Source: Metallumcola ferriviriculae (GTDB lineage: Bacteria > Bacillota > JADQBR01). Taken from it: a stretch of DNA of 64,000 bases. The position numbers were made by a program, and so were the translations under genes. The stretch is taken from the NCBI RefSeq assembly GCF_035573695.1, contig NZ_CP121694.1:844501-908500 (forward strand), read 5' to 3'. Numbering within the stretch: the stretch's first letter is position 1; every line of letters begins with the position of its first letter. This document shows, piece by piece, positions 42,776 through 51,700 of the stretch. Below the pieces are notes generated by a model that was not told the DNA's origin, made no database searches, and saw nothing but the letters and a program-made list of their open reading frames with translations.

Positions 42776-44338
42776 ATGGCGGTATTAAAATTTAAAGTGT
42801 TAAACCAAGATCGGGTGGGACTGCTGCAGGATATTTCGGCAGTGTTAACCCAAAATGATATCAATGTCAACAATCTGGAAGTAGTACCGAACAGCATGTT
42901 TTTTGAAGTAGAAAGGGAAGGGGTAGTGGCACGGGGCCTTCTTTTTAAGGAAATAGAAGCTGTTGTGGGAGTCGGTAAATGTGTGGAAATAGAGCTGCTT
43001 CCCTGGGAGGGAGTGACCCAGCGTCTGCAAGCGGTTCTTGACTCTGTCAGTGAAGGGGTACTGTCTATTGACTGGGAAGAAAGGATTACCACGGTAAACC
43101 CCGTGGCAGAGGCAATATTCGGGATGAAGCGGGATGAATTAATCGGCGAAAAAATAAGCAAAATTTTACCGGCTGATTTGCCCATGCTGCACTGTTTAGC
43201 CAACGGCCAGGCTTATAGTCATCAGGAGATATGTATTAATAAAGGACGCAGGAAATATCATTATGTCACCAGCGGTCGCCCCATCAAGGACAAGCATCAG
43301 CGTGTGGTAGGGGTGGTGGCTACTATTAAAGATATGACTGAGGTACGGCGGTTGGTTTATTCCATGACCAAGCCCACCATGGTAACATTCGAAGATATAG
43401 TGGGCGATAGTGATAAACTGCAGTGCGTAATTCAAATGGGTGAAAGGGTGGCCGAGGGAAGTTCTACGGTACTCTTACGCGGTGAAAGTGGCACCGGCAA
43501 GGAACTGTTTGCGCGGTCCGTTCATATGGCTAGTCCACGCAGAGAGCAGCCTTTCGTACCGGTGAACTGTGCGGCGCTGCCGGATTCCCTGCTGGAAAGT
43601 GAGTTATTCGGCTATACTGACGGGGCCTTTACCGGTTCCAGGAAAAACGGCAAACAGGGTTTATTCGAATTTGCCGGCGGCGGTACAATCTTTTTGGACG
43701 AAATAGCCGAAATATCGCCCCACCTGCAGGCAAAGTTGCTGCGGGTACTGCAGGAGGGTAAGGTTCGGCGGGTTGGTGGACAGGAAGAAACAGCTATTGA
43801 TGTCCGGGTCATAGCTGCCACCAATAAAAACCTAGAAGAGATGGTAGAAAAGAATGAGTTTCGTAAAGACCTCTATTATCGGCTTAACGTTATTCCATTA
43901 TTCTTGCCGGCGCTGCGTGAACGGATGGAGGATATAGCTCCGTTGGTGAACCACTTTTTAGCTAAAATGAATATACGTTTTGGCAAAAATGTGGAGTTTG
44001 TCAGCAAAGAAGCTTTGGAGAAACTGTACCATCATGATTGGCCGGGCAATGTCAGGGAATTAGAGAATGTGGTTGAAAGAGCTGCTAATCTAGTGGCCGG
44101 CAAATGGCTCACTGCCGACGTGATTATGATTGACCCCGGTGTCGGGAGGATGGATAAAGAGGGGTATGAAGGGCAATCTCTGGCGGAAATTATGGATCAG
44201 GTTGAAAAACAGGTTGTTAGCCGTACTATCCAAAAAACCGGTTCTATTAGGAAAGCGGCGTCACAGTTAGGGGTTTCTCATACAACAGTGTTGAATAAAA
44301 TTAAGAAATATAACATTCCTCATGGCAAAAATAGTTGA
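42776..44338 (+). CDS. TyrR-like sigma-54-dependent activator (ACT-PAS-AAA-HTH)
   Basis: 520 aa from ATG 42776 (AAAGGATGG upstream). An ACT domain (1-75: [20 protein letters not shown]) suggests amino acid sensing; a PAS domain (about 80-190) follows. The sigma-54 domain shows Walker [11 protein letters not shown], the GAFTG loop (GAFTGSRKN), [12 protein letters not shown] and arginine-finger region. The C-terminus is a Fis/TyrR-type HTH ([21 protein letters not shown]). It sits directly upstream of ald, which has a sigma-54 promoter, so control of alanine catabolism is the likely task. Confidence 0.9.
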   Translation: MAVLKFKVLNQDRVGLLQDISAVLTQNDINVNNLEVVPNSMFFEVEREGVVARGLLFKEIEAVVGVGKCVEIELLPWEGVTQRLQAVLDSVSEGVLSIDWEERITTVNPVAEAIFGMKRDELIGEKISKILPADLPMLHCLANGQAYSHQEICINKGRRKYHYVTSGRPIKDKHQRVVGVVATIKDMTEVRRLVYSMTKPTMVTFEDIVGDSDKLQCVIQMGERVAEGSSTVLLRGESGTGKELFARSVHMASPRREQPFVPVNCAALPDSLLESELFGYTDGAFTGSRKNGKQGLFEFAGGGTIFLDEIAEISPHLQAKLLRVLQEGKVRRVGGQEETAIDVRVIAATNKNLEEMVEKNEFRKDLYYRLNVIPLFLPALRERMEDIAPLVNHFLAKMNIRFGKNVEFVSKEALEKLYHHDWPGNVRELENVVERAANLVAGKWLTADVIMIDPGVGRMDKEGYEGQSLAEIMDQVEKQVVSRTIQKTGSIRKAASQLGVSHTTVLNKIKKYNIPHGKNS

Positions 44339-44340
44339 CA

Positions 44341-44440
44341 GTGGAAATTTTTCTTTCCGAACAATAAAAATCACCTAAAACCCTTTAAACTATATAAATA
44401 ACCAAGCCAAAAGACGGGATGTGGAAATAATTCTTTCCAC
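44341..44440 (+). promoter_or_regulatory. Two near-identical palindromes, candidate activator sites
   Basis: GTGGAAATTTTTCTTTCCGA (44341-44360) and GTGGAAATAATTCTTTCCAC (44421-44440) share GGAAA-TwwTTC-TTTCC. They lie 80 bases apart and upstream of the -24/-12 promoter, as enhancer sites for the TyrR-like activator would. The second also forms the loop end of a terminator. Confidence 0.5.
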
Positions 44441-44455
44441 ATCCCGTCTTTTGGC
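44406..44455 (+). terminator. Perfect 22-bp stem-loop after the activator gene
   Basis: GCCAAAAGACGGGATGTGGAAA, loop TAATTC, and the perfect complement. There is no strong T-run beyond the stem's own T-rich 3' arm. It doubles as a possible protein binding site. Confidence 0.6.
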
Positions 44456-44510
44456 AATTCTGATAATCAATCAAAGCCCATAAAATAAGGGTTTTCGACC
44501 TCGAAAGGGT

Positions 44511-44527
44511 TTGGTATGGAAGTTGCA
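44511..44527 (+). promoter_or_regulatory. Sigma-54 (-24/-12) promoter of ald
   Basis: TTGGTATGGAAGTTGCA: GG at 44513-44514 and GC at 44525-44526 are separated by ten bases, the invariant spacing. Transcription would start near 44,538. Confidence 0.75.
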
Positions 44528-44563
44528 AAAGTATAATGAAAACTATTTGTGGGGTGAATCGTG

Positions 44564-45667
44564 ATGATAATTGGAATACCTAAAGAGATTAAAAATAATG
44601 AAAACCGCGTTGCCATTACTCCTGCTGGTGTGGAAGCTTTGGTTGCTAATAACCATCAGGTAATTGTGGAAGAAAATGCCGGGATGGGCAGCGGCTTTAA
44701 TGACGGGGAATATAAGAATGCCGGCGCAGAAGTTGCGGCAGCGGCGGATGTTTTTTCCCATTCAGAAATGATTATGAAAGTAAAGGAACCTCAACCCGAG
44801 GAGTATGACCTTTTCCAGGAGGGGCAGATATTATTTACTTATCTGCATGCTGCGACGGGACCAGAATTGATAAAAACGCTGTTGGCAAAAAAAGTGGTAG
44901 GGATTTCTTATGATACGGTCCAACTGGAAAACGGCGCTTTGCCTTTATTGGCTCCAATGAGCGAGGTTGCCGGTCGTATGAGTGTGCAAATCGGCGCCCA
45001 GTTTCTTGAAAAACCCAAAGGGGGCAGGGGAGTTCTTTTGGCCGGGGTACCCGGTGTGCCGGCAGCTAATGTGGTGATCGTAGGTGGCGGTGTAGTAGGT
45101 ACCAATGCAGCCAAAATGGCGGTGGGTATGGGTGCCCGGGTTACCATACTGGATATTAACCCGGACCGACTGATGCATTTGGACGACTTGTTTGGGTCTA
45201 AAGTGCAGACCCTGATGTCCAACAGCTTTAACATCGAACAGGCGGCAAAAACCGCTGACCTTTTAATCGGTGCGGTACTGCTTCCCGGGGCCAGAGCACC
45301 TCAGCTAGTGACTGAAGCGATGGTAAAACAGATGAATTTCGGTGCGGTGATTGTGGACGTGGCTATTGACCAAGGTGGATGCATTGAAACGATTGACCGT
45401 ATAACCACCCACGACCAACCTACTTACACCAAGCACGGTGTCCTGCATTATGCGGTGGCTAATATGCCTGGCGCCGTGCCTCGCACTTCAACTTTCGCTT
45501 TGACCAATGCCACTATGCCTTATGCGTTGAATATCGCTAACAAGGGCTATCTACAGGCTGTCCGGGAAGATTTGGCTTTGGCCAAAGGATTGAATGTCTG
45601 TGCCGGTAAAGTGACCCATCCGGTGGTGGCGGACGGTCTAGGGTATCCTTTTGAGCCGATTGTGTAG
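44564..45667 (+). CDS. ald: Alanine dehydrogenase
   Basis: 367 aa; ATG 44564 rather than the adjacent GTG 44561, since the family starts MIIGIPKE. The family words [50 protein letters not shown] (NAD fold) and [14 protein letters not shown] are all visible. It deaminates L-alanine to pyruvate with NAD+. Expression should depend on sigma-54 and the upstream ACT-PAS activator. A D-amino acid aminotransferase is encoded 4 kb downstream. Confidence 0.96.
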   Translation: MIIGIPKEIKNNENRVAITPAGVEALVANNHQVIVEENAGMGSGFNDGEYKNAGAEVAAAADVFSHSEMIMKVKEPQPEEYDLFQEGQILFTYLHAATGPELIKTLLAKKVVGISYDTVQLENGALPLLAPMSEVAGRMSVQIGAQFLEKPKGGRGVLLAGVPGVPAANVVIVGGGVVGTNAAKMAVGMGARVTILDINPDRLMHLDDLFGSKVQTLMSNSFNIEQAAKTADLLIGAVLLPGARAPQLVTEAMVKQMNFGAVIVDVAIDQGGCIETIDRITTHDQPTYTKHGVLHYAVANMPGAVPRTSTFALTNATMPYALNIANKGYLQAVREDLALAKGLNVCAGKVTHPVVADGLGYPFEPIV

Positions 45668-45694
45668 AAATATTTAAAGGGTTCATTTAGCATT

Positions 45695-46099
45695 TTAGTC
45701 GTTGGACTGCTCTTTTTGCTTACTAGAAGCTAAAAAAAAACTGGCTGTACCATGACCCAAGGCTGCGGCAGCCAATCCCACAACAATACTGATGAATAAA
45801 TAGAAAAGACCGTATTTGATTCGGCCCTGCTCTAACAGAACCAATATTTCGTTGCTGAAAGTGGAGAAGGTAGTAAAAGCGCCAAGAAAGCCAACGGTGA
45901 GCAGGGCTTTGGTGCCGTCGCTGACGTTTGTCTGCAGGCCAACAGTATAAAGAAGGCCTAGTAAAAAACTGCCTACAGTGTTAACTGTCAGAGTACCTAT
46001 GGGTATGGCGCTTACGAAATGTTCGGCAGTCCAATTGGAAACCAGAAAACGCATAATGGCACCGATAGCACCGCCCAAACCGATGTAGACAAATAACAT
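45695..46099 (-). CDS. crcB: Fluoride ion channel Fluc/CrcB
   Basis: 134 aa from ATG 46099, behind GGAGGTGA; the longer open frame lies in the riboswitch and is not needed. Four helices with the characteristic GGAIGAIMRFLVS, GTLTVNTVGSFLLG and GFLGAFTTFSTFSNE motifs. It exports fluoride as a dual-topology dimer. A fluoride riboswitch stands in its leader. Confidence 0.95.
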   Translation of the reverse strand: MLFVYIGLGGAIGAIMRFLVSNWTAEHFVSAIPIGTLTVNTVGSFLLGLLYTVGLQTNVSDGTKALLTVGFLGAFTTFSTFSNEILVLLEQGRIKYGLFYLFISIVVGLAAAALGHGTASFFLASSKQKEQSND

Positions 46100-46126
46100 A
46101 AAGTCACCTCCATAACCTAAAGACAT

Positions 46127-46194
46127 GGCTCCTACCCAACCGGGTAGGAGCCATCAGCTTACTGCCAAGCGGTTTTGGCGAGCTCCATCGCCAT
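46127..46194 (-). ncRNA. Fluoride riboswitch (crcB motif)
   Basis: On the minus strand, GGCGATGGAGCTCGCC, then AAAACCGCTT, AAGCTGATGGCTCC and TACC in this order match the crcB aptamer (GGCGATG..CGCC stem, pseudoknot, CTGATGGCTCC). The 3' part can alternatively form GGCTCCTACCC/GGGTAGGAGCC (46127-46153), an expression-platform stem. It lies directly before the fluoride channel gene. Confidence 0.92.
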
Positions 46195-46245
46195 TTATCT
46201 AAAATAATATTGTTTTTGGTTTATAATGTCAATACTAATGCAGTG

Positions 46246-47313
46246 TTAAGCTTTGAATTTGGTTTGTTTGATTATGCCTGCGGCCAGTTGATGGTAGTTG
46301 GCCGCCAGGGGATGCTCGTCGTTTAAAGCGATCGGTGCGCCTTCATCGCTTTTTTCCCTAATTTCCGGAGCCAACGGTATTTGCGACAGCAGCTCCACAT
46401 TTAGTTCGGCGGCAATTCTTTCTCCTTGGCCTTGACCAAAAATGAAATATTTATTACCACAGTCAGGGCATTGGAAATATGACATATTTTCTGCTACTCC
46501 CAGGATATCAATGTTCATTTGCCGCGCCATGGAACCCAGTCGAACGGACACCTGAGCTGCAGCGGACTGAGGTGTGGTCACTAACAGCAGGTGTGCTTTA
46601 GGAAGCTGCTGCATAATGGTTAGAGGGATGTCGCCGGTACCCGGAGGCAGATCAATTATTAGGTAATCTAAATCGCCCCACTGGACGTTATAGAAGAATT
46701 GGTCCAGCACGCCGCGAATTACCGGTGCCCGCCAGATTAAAGCTTGATTTCCTTTGGTGAGGTTACCCATGGATAGGGCTTTTAAGCCGTACACCTGGAT
46801 TGGCAGGATAGTCTCTTTGTCTAAAGCCATCGGGCGCTTATCTTCAATTCCCAGCAGGGTGGCAACGCTGAAACCCAGCACATCGGCGTCCAAGATGCCA
46901 ACGGTTTTACCGGCCTTCTGTAGGGCGACGGCCATGTTAACGGCAACAGTGGACTTACCTACGCCGCCTTTACCACTCCCCACCGCGATCACGGAGACAC
47001 CCTCAAAGACCGCCCCCTTTTCTTGCTGCGTCCCTTTTAAGGAGTTGGCCAGACTTTGTTTTTCTTCTGCGGTCATTTCGCCAAATATCACTGTTACTTC
47101 ATCTACATCATTCAGTGATTTTACCGCCTGCTTTACATCGTCTTTGATGGTTTGTTTCATGGGACAGCCCTTGACGGTAAGATTTACTGTAACGGATATA
47201 GAATTGCCCTCTACGGACACATCCTTAATCATGTTCAGTGTCACCAGGTCTTTACCTATTTCTGGATCATTGACCTGCTTAAGTACTTCCATTACTTGTT
47301 CTTTTGTTGCCAC
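46246..47313 (-). CDS. Mrp/NBP35-family ATP-binding protein with MIP18-like domain
   Basis: 355 aa. An N-terminal DUF59/MIP18 domain (1-85, DPEIGKDLVTLNMIKDV) is fused to a P-loop ATPase with GSGKGGVGKSTVAVNMA, DADVLGFSV and LIIDLPPGTGDI. CPDCG near the C-terminus supplies cysteines for a bridging 4Fe-4S cluster. It is an Fe-S carrier or assembly factor for target apoproteins. It is a separate unit upstream of the riboswitch. Confidence 0.92.
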   Translation of the reverse strand: MATKEQVMEVLKQVNDPEIGKDLVTLNMIKDVSVEGNSISVTVNLTVKGCPMKQTIKDDVKQAVKSLNDVDEVTVIFGEMTAEEKQSLANSLKGTQQEKGAVFEGVSVIAVGSGKGGVGKSTVAVNMAVALQKAGKTVGILDADVLGFSVATLLGIEDKRPMALDKETILPIQVYGLKALSMGNLTKGNQALIWRAPVIRGVLDQFFYNVQWGDLDYLIIDLPPGTGDIPLTIMQQLPKAHLLLVTTPQSAAAQVSVRLGSMARQMNIDILGVAENMSYFQCPDCGNKYFIFGQGQGERIAAELNVELLSQIPLAPEIREKSDEGAPIALNDEHPLAANYHQLAAGIIKQTKFKA

Positions 47314-47487
47314 ATAGACCCCTCCGTTTTTTTTGATACTGTTTTTATTCTTTTTCTATTTTCTCACGAATATCCCTCTAATAAAAACGATGGCTGAAAA
47401 TTCACGCAGGAAATGAGGTTTTTTAGGAGAATTCTATCTTACTGGAAGAATTTAATCTTAGCTAATTGATGACAAGGAGTGTATTTG

Positions 47488-48366
47488 TTGCGGAATATTG
47501 CTGATGGAGTAAAACTGGTAATAGGGGAGAATGACGGACGCCCACCCTATTGTAATGGCCTATTTATTGATGATGATATAAAAATTTTAGTTGATACAGG
47601 AAGCGGCCGGGAGCCTTTGGAGAAACTTTTGGAGCAGGTCGGCCATGTGGATGTGGTGATAAATTCACATTATCATTTAGACCACATTGCCCATAATAGC
47701 CTCTTTAAGGAATCGGAATTCTGGGCCCATGAATATGACGCCCCGGCACTGCGGTCTAAGGAAGACTTCTGCCGTTTTGTCGGTATCGACGATAAATTTT
47801 GGACAGAGCTGTTGAAGGCATTTCCTGTACCAGACGATCTATATTCTACTGAGGTAGACAAAGTATTGACAGATGGGCAGTGGATTAATACCGGCAGAAT
47901 GCAGTGGCAGGTAGTACATCTACCCGGACATACTCCGGGCCATATTGGGCTGTACCAACCGGAAAGAGGAATTTTATTTACCGGAGATATTGATTTAAGC
48001 TCCTTTGGCCCATGGTACGGTAATAAGAGCTCTGATATTCAACAGTTTTTGCAGTCCATTGAGCGGGTGAAGCAATTTCAACCTAACACAGTGGTTACTA
48101 GTCATGGTAAGGTGGTTACCGAAAAGATAGAATTTGCTCTGGACCGATACGCAGGAGTAGTTTTTGAAAGAGAACAGAAGATTACAAATGCTCTAAAGGA
48201 AAGGCCAATGTCTTTGGCAGAGTTGGTACCTAAATGTATCATCCATCCGCATCAATCTAAACAAGCACATGAATTTTTCGAGGGCATGATGTTGGAAAAA
48301 CACCTCGGGCAGCTGCTTGAGCAGGATAGGGTGGAATGCAGTGGAGGACTGTACCATGTCAAGTAG
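47488..48366 (+). CDS. MBL-fold metallo-hydrolase
   Basis: 292 aa. The TTG at 47488, eight bases from AAGGAG, is chosen because an in-frame GTG at 47479 overlaps the ribosome site itself. Zinc motif HYHLDH is present, followed by GHTPGHIGLYQ and FTGDIDLS, with a late SHGKVV histidine. A C-terminal helical domain resembles that of uncharacterised MBL hydrolases. Substrate unknown. Confidence 0.88.
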   Translation: MRNIADGVKLVIGENDGRPPYCNGLFIDDDIKILVDTGSGREPLEKLLEQVGHVDVVINSHYHLDHIAHNSLFKESEFWAHEYDAPALRSKEDFCRFVGIDDKFWTELLKAFPVPDDLYSTEVDKVLTDGQWINTGRMQWQVVHLPGHTPGHIGLYQPERGILFTGDIDLSSFGPWYGNKSSDIQQFLQSIERVKQFQPNTVVTSHGKVVTEKIEFALDRYAGVVFEREQKITNALKERPMSLAELVPKCIIHPHQSKQAHEFFEGMMLEKHLGQLLEQDRVECSGGLYHVK

Positions 48367-49018
48367 ACGTACGGTTTACATGTTTAAATATTTATACATG
48401 ATAGCTGGTTTTGCGATTATTGCTGTGGGCATTGATATGCAGCGCCAGGCTCAGGTAGGTCTACCCAGTTACGGGGTATTACATCAGGGCATTGCTATTA
48501 AGACTATGCTTACTTTTGGCCAAGCAAGCATATTGGTAAGTCTTCTCTGTATAGTCATCAGTACTTTGCTGGCGGTGAAACCGCGTATGGCTACAATACT
48601 GAACATGCTTTTTATTGGTTACTTTGTTGATTGGTTTTACCCAGTAGTGGTTTCTTTACAAACTGCCGATAAGCTCTGGCAGCAGCTATTACTCTTTCTG
48701 GCGGGGACTGCGTTGGTAGCTTGGGGAATAGCCATGTATATCAGTGCCAACCTGGGTTCAGGCCCCAGGGATAGTCTGATGCTGGCCCTGGTAAAGAAGA
48801 TAAGACAGAGAGTGGGTTTGGTGGTAACCGGTATTGAAAGTATCGTACTGGTATTGGGGTTTTTATTGGGCGGTCCGGTGGGATGGGGTACTATCATATC
48901 TGCTCTCACCATGGGCTGGTTTGTAGAAATCGGCTTAAAGTTTTTTCGGTGGGTAGGCACAATGAATAGATTTAGTCAGGTGATTCAAGTCACGGTGGAA
49001 CAGTCGGCAAAACACTAG
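48356..49018 (+). CDS. YczE/YitT-like integral membrane protein
   Basis: 220 aa from ATG 48356 (GGAGGA upstream), overlapping the previous gene by 11 bases. Five helices with AGFAIIAVGIDMQRQAQVGL, MYISANLGSGPRDSLMLALV and GPVGWGTIISALTMGWFVEI match the YczE/YyaS family. Function unknown; translationally coupled to the MBL hydrolase. Confidence 0.82.
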   Translation: MSSRRTVYMFKYLYMIAGFAIIAVGIDMQRQAQVGLPSYGVLHQGIAIKTMLTFGQASILVSLLCIVISTLLAVKPRMATILNMLFIGYFVDWFYPVVVSLQTADKLWQQLLLFLAGTALVAWGIAMYISANLGSGPRDSLMLALVKKIRQRVGLVVTGIESIVLVLGFLLGGPVGWGTIISALTMGWFVEIGLKFFRWVGTMNRFSQVIQVTVEQSAKH

Positions 49019-49050
49019 TTGCTGCAATTCTTTAATCGGGGGGTTTAGAA

Positions 49051-49893
49051 ATGTATGTCTATCAAAACGGTGTCATCAAGAAGAAGGAAGATGCAGCATT
49101 GTCTATTGACGACAGGGGATATACTTTCGGTGAAGGCATTTATGAAGTAGTAAGAGTTTACGGGGGGCGGGTATTTACCTTGGCGGATCATTGGCAGAGA
49201 CTTAAGCGTAGTGCCGATGAAATGGAGATACTGCTGCCCGATTATTTTACTAGGAAACATTGTATGGAAACAATCAGCCAATTAGTAGAAAAGAATAATC
49301 AACCGGAAAGCTGGGTCTATCTGCAAGTAACTCGTGGTGTTCAATTTCGCAGCCACGGTTTCTTAGACAACATGACGCCGATGATAACCATGTATTTAAT
49401 TCCTGCAGGAAGTTGGGAAAAGGAACGTCAGGGGGTCAAAGTATCCCTGGCCGAGGATATTCGCTGGCATCGGTGTGATGTTAAGAGTACCATGCTGATG
49501 GCTAACACGCTGATGAAGACTCGGGCTGCTAGGGAAGGGTATTTTGAAGTAATTTTTGAACGAGAGGGTTTTATTACTGAGGGGTCGGCCTCCAACGTGT
49601 TTTTTGTGAAGGAGGGAGAGCTTATCACCCCGCCCTTATCCAACTATATTCTTCCGGGTATTACCCGCAGTTATATCATGCAATTGGCGGGTAGATTATC
49701 GCTAAAATGTATTGAACGCCCGGTGAAAGTGGCGGAACTGCCCACCATGGATGAAATATTTGTCACAGCCACCGGCATTGAAGCCATCCCGGTAAGTGCT
49801 GTTGGGCAATTGGATTATCGCTCACCGGGTCCTGTCTATACCCAATTGATGGACGAATTTAACCAAGATATTGAAAAGTTAAAATGGCTTTAA
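49051..49893 (+). CDS. D-amino acid aminotransferase (class IV)
   Basis: 280 aa. PLP lysine K145 in DVKSTMLMANTLMK lies at the position known for Bacillus D-AAT, and the fold-type IV words DDRGYTFGEGIYEVVRVYGG, EGSASNVFFV and PGITRSYIMQLA are present. It would move amino groups between D-alanine, D-glutamate and 2-oxo acids. Branched-chain aminotransferase or aminodeoxychorismate lyase are less likely alternatives given the overall match. Confidence 0.88.
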   Translation: MYVYQNGVIKKKEDAALSIDDRGYTFGEGIYEVVRVYGGRVFTLADHWQRLKRSADEMEILLPDYFTRKHCMETISQLVEKNNQPESWVYLQVTRGVQFRSHGFLDNMTPMITMYLIPAGSWEKERQGVKVSLAEDIRWHRCDVKSTMLMANTLMKTRAAREGYFEVIFEREGFITEGSASNVFFVKEGELITPPLSNYILPGITRSYIMQLAGRLSLKCIERPVKVAELPTMDEIFVTATGIEAIPVSAVGQLDYRSPGPVYTQLMDEFNQDIEKLKWL

Positions 49894-49896
49894 AGG

Positions 49897-50112
49897 CAAG
49901 AACAAAAGCATTTCATGCCTTTCGGCACTTAAAGGTAATGCTTTTGTTCTTACCCAGGGAACCCCTGGTTCCCTAGGTCGCTTCGCTATGACCCTCCTAA
50001 AATTAACATAAGGGGGCACACCCCCTTAATAACCCCCATGTATAGGAAATTATCCACAACCCATAATTTCCTATACATTAAATTACGCCCCCGGCATCCC
50101 GGGGGCTTTTAC
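49897..50112. repeat. Cluster of stem-loops between convergent genes
   Basis: Five inverted repeats in succession: AAGAACAAAAGCATT/AATGCTTTTGTTCTT (49,898-49,951), GGGAACC/GGTTCCC, AAGGGGG/CCCCCTT (50,010-50,027), a perfect 16-bp stem ATGTATAGGAAATTAT (50,038-50,053, partner 50,063-50,078), and CCCCCGG/CCGGGGG followed by TTTT, a terminator (50,086-50,112) for the plus strand. This is more structure than two terminators need. Confidence 0.65.
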
Positions 50113-50128
50113 ATGGGCAGAAAAAGTA

Positions 50129-50509
50129 CTACCAGATGTTTTGAAAGTTGAAGGCCTCTTTTTCAGGAATGTGTTTTAAGTAATGTTTTACAGTGCTGAT
50201 TTCCCCCAGGGCCAATGTTTCATCTTTTGTTTTAAGATATTTTTTAAGTTTCGCTAAAGAACCATCGATGTTATCCATTTCGTGATGCTCAATAATCATG
50301 TCCCAGTGGAACTGTACTTTTTGCCATTGCTGTTCCATTGTTATCAAAGTTTTTTGGGCCTGCTGCCATTCCCCGTCTGATACCATCAGTTCCATATCTA
50401 CAAAGTAATTGCTTAATTCCTCTGCTTGACTGGTAAGGCCACTGTTGGAATATAAACCAAACGCGACCAGCACCACCAGAAATGCTATGGCTACTATTAA
50501 AATGCGCAT
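50129..50509 (-). CDS. DUF4363-family protein
   Basis: 126 aa: an N-terminal helix (ILIVAIAFLVVLVAFGLY) then a soluble helical domain (EWQQAQKTLITMEQQWQKVQ, LAKLKKYLKTKDETLALGEI). It touches the previous gene by one base. Commonly found beside DUF421 membrane proteins; function unknown. Confidence 0.8.
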   Translation of the reverse strand: MRILIVAIAFLVVLVAFGLYSNSGLTSQAEELSNYFVDMELMVSDGEWQQAQKTLITMEQQWQKVQFHWDMIIEHHEMDNIDGSLAKLKKYLKTKDETLALGEISTVKHYLKHIPEKEAFNFQNIW

Positions 50510-51219
50510 TAGTGGATATCTCCTTCATTGTCAATTATAATCGGCGGTCCGTTTTTGGGCTGAATATAAATTTGTCCGGTGGTGTCCAGGTTGACCAGAA
50601 GCACCTCTTTTAATTTGGGAAAGTTATTTTCTTCAAGCAAATTATGCAGCCATTCTTTTGAAAGATGTGCCTTGTGCAGGTTACTTTGGTTGATCTGACC
50701 ATCCATCACCAGATCCAGGGGCAGTCCTTCGTATTCTGTCGGTACCTCCATGTCATCGGGGTTTATTGGGCGCTTCTGCGCCCGGGGAATTACCGTTAGC
50801 TCGCCGGTGGTTTCTAAGATAGCATATTCTACGTCTGCAATGTTAGGCATATTCTTCGCACGCAGTTGCTCTAATAAATCGTTGACATTATAGCGCTGGT
50901 GCCGCAATTCTTTGTCAACGATCTTGCCGTTCTCAATTAAGATGCTGGGCGTACCGCAGATAATCGCCCGGGCAGTCTGGCTTTTTAAAGTTAGATAGGA
51001 AAGAATTACCTGCAGAGCAAACAAGGTGAATATGGGTACGAGCCCGTTTAGCAGGGGGATCTCCTTATCCTCCATTGGCACTGAGGCAAGTTCAGCAATC
51101 ATCAGCGAAATCACCAGCTCGTACGGATGTAGCTGGCTGAATTGACGTTTCCCCATCAATCTCATGACTAGTACAACTACAGCAAAAAGGATTACCGCTC
51201 TGAAAAAAACGATTAGCAT
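50509..51219 (-). CDS. DUF421 (YetF-like) membrane protein
   Basis: 236 aa with three N-terminal helices and the LMGKRQFSQLHPYELVISLM, ICGTPSILIENGKIV and LPLDLVMDGQINQSNL motifs of DUF421 proteins. The C-terminal domain faces the cytosol. Pairs with the DUF4363 gene; family members are linked to spore or membrane functions but not defined. Confidence 0.88.
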   Translation of the reverse strand: MLIVFFRAVILFAVVVLVMRLMGKRQFSQLHPYELVISLMIAELASVPMEDKEIPLLNGLVPIFTLFALQVILSYLTLKSQTARAIICGTPSILIENGKIVDKELRHQRYNVNDLLEQLRAKNMPNIADVEYAILETTGELTVIPRAQKRPINPDDMEVPTEYEGLPLDLVMDGQINQSNLHKAHLSKEWLHNLLEENNFPKLKEVLLVNLDTTGQIYIQPKNGPPIIIDNEGDIH

Positions 51220-51416
51220 GATAAGTCACTCCGGTGTCTTTGCTAGTTTTTGGCCTTTTTTTACTGTTCTTGTATGGCGCAATTATTATTATTGCCGGAA
51301 ACAAAAAGATATATAAACTGGGTAATGGTAAAAAATTTCAAGCAGGGTTTAGACAATAATGTGCGAATAAAGAATAAGTTAAAATAAAAAGTTTTTACAA
51401 GAAGGGAGTATTTATT

Positions 51417-51614
51417 ATGGCGAAAAAATTATACCGATCCCAAAATGATAAGATGTTAACCGGTCTATGCGGTGGTATGGCAGATTATTTTGATATGGAT
51501 GTATCGATGATGCGTTTGATTTGGGTACTGGGTACCCTGCTGTTGACAGCCGGATTTGGAGGATTATTTATTTATTTAATTGCCAGTATAGTGGTGCCGG
51601 TAGAACCGGTGTAA
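51417..51614 (+). CDS. PspC-domain protein
   Basis: 65 aa, behind GAAGGGAG. The PspC domain is complete (LYRSQNDKMLTGLCGGMADY, MRLIWVLGTLLLTAGFGGL) with one or two helices. It is probably a membrane stress-related regulator. Confidence 0.92.
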   Translation: MAKKLYRSQNDKMLTGLCGGMADYFDMDVSMMRLIWVLGTLLLTAGFGGLFIYLIASIVVPVEPV

Positions 51615-51700
51615 ACTAAAAAATTTATTCCCCCTCCCAGTAGTTGTTATTTAGTTTTGTAGAAAAATGCGGTAAAATGATGAACGGGGGAGGTGGAAAA

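Noticed and set aside
46754-47317. 187-residue open frame opposite the Mrp gene
   Set aside because: It mirrors a conserved MIP18-Mrp ATPase; the composition is that of an antisense shadow and there is no ribosome site.
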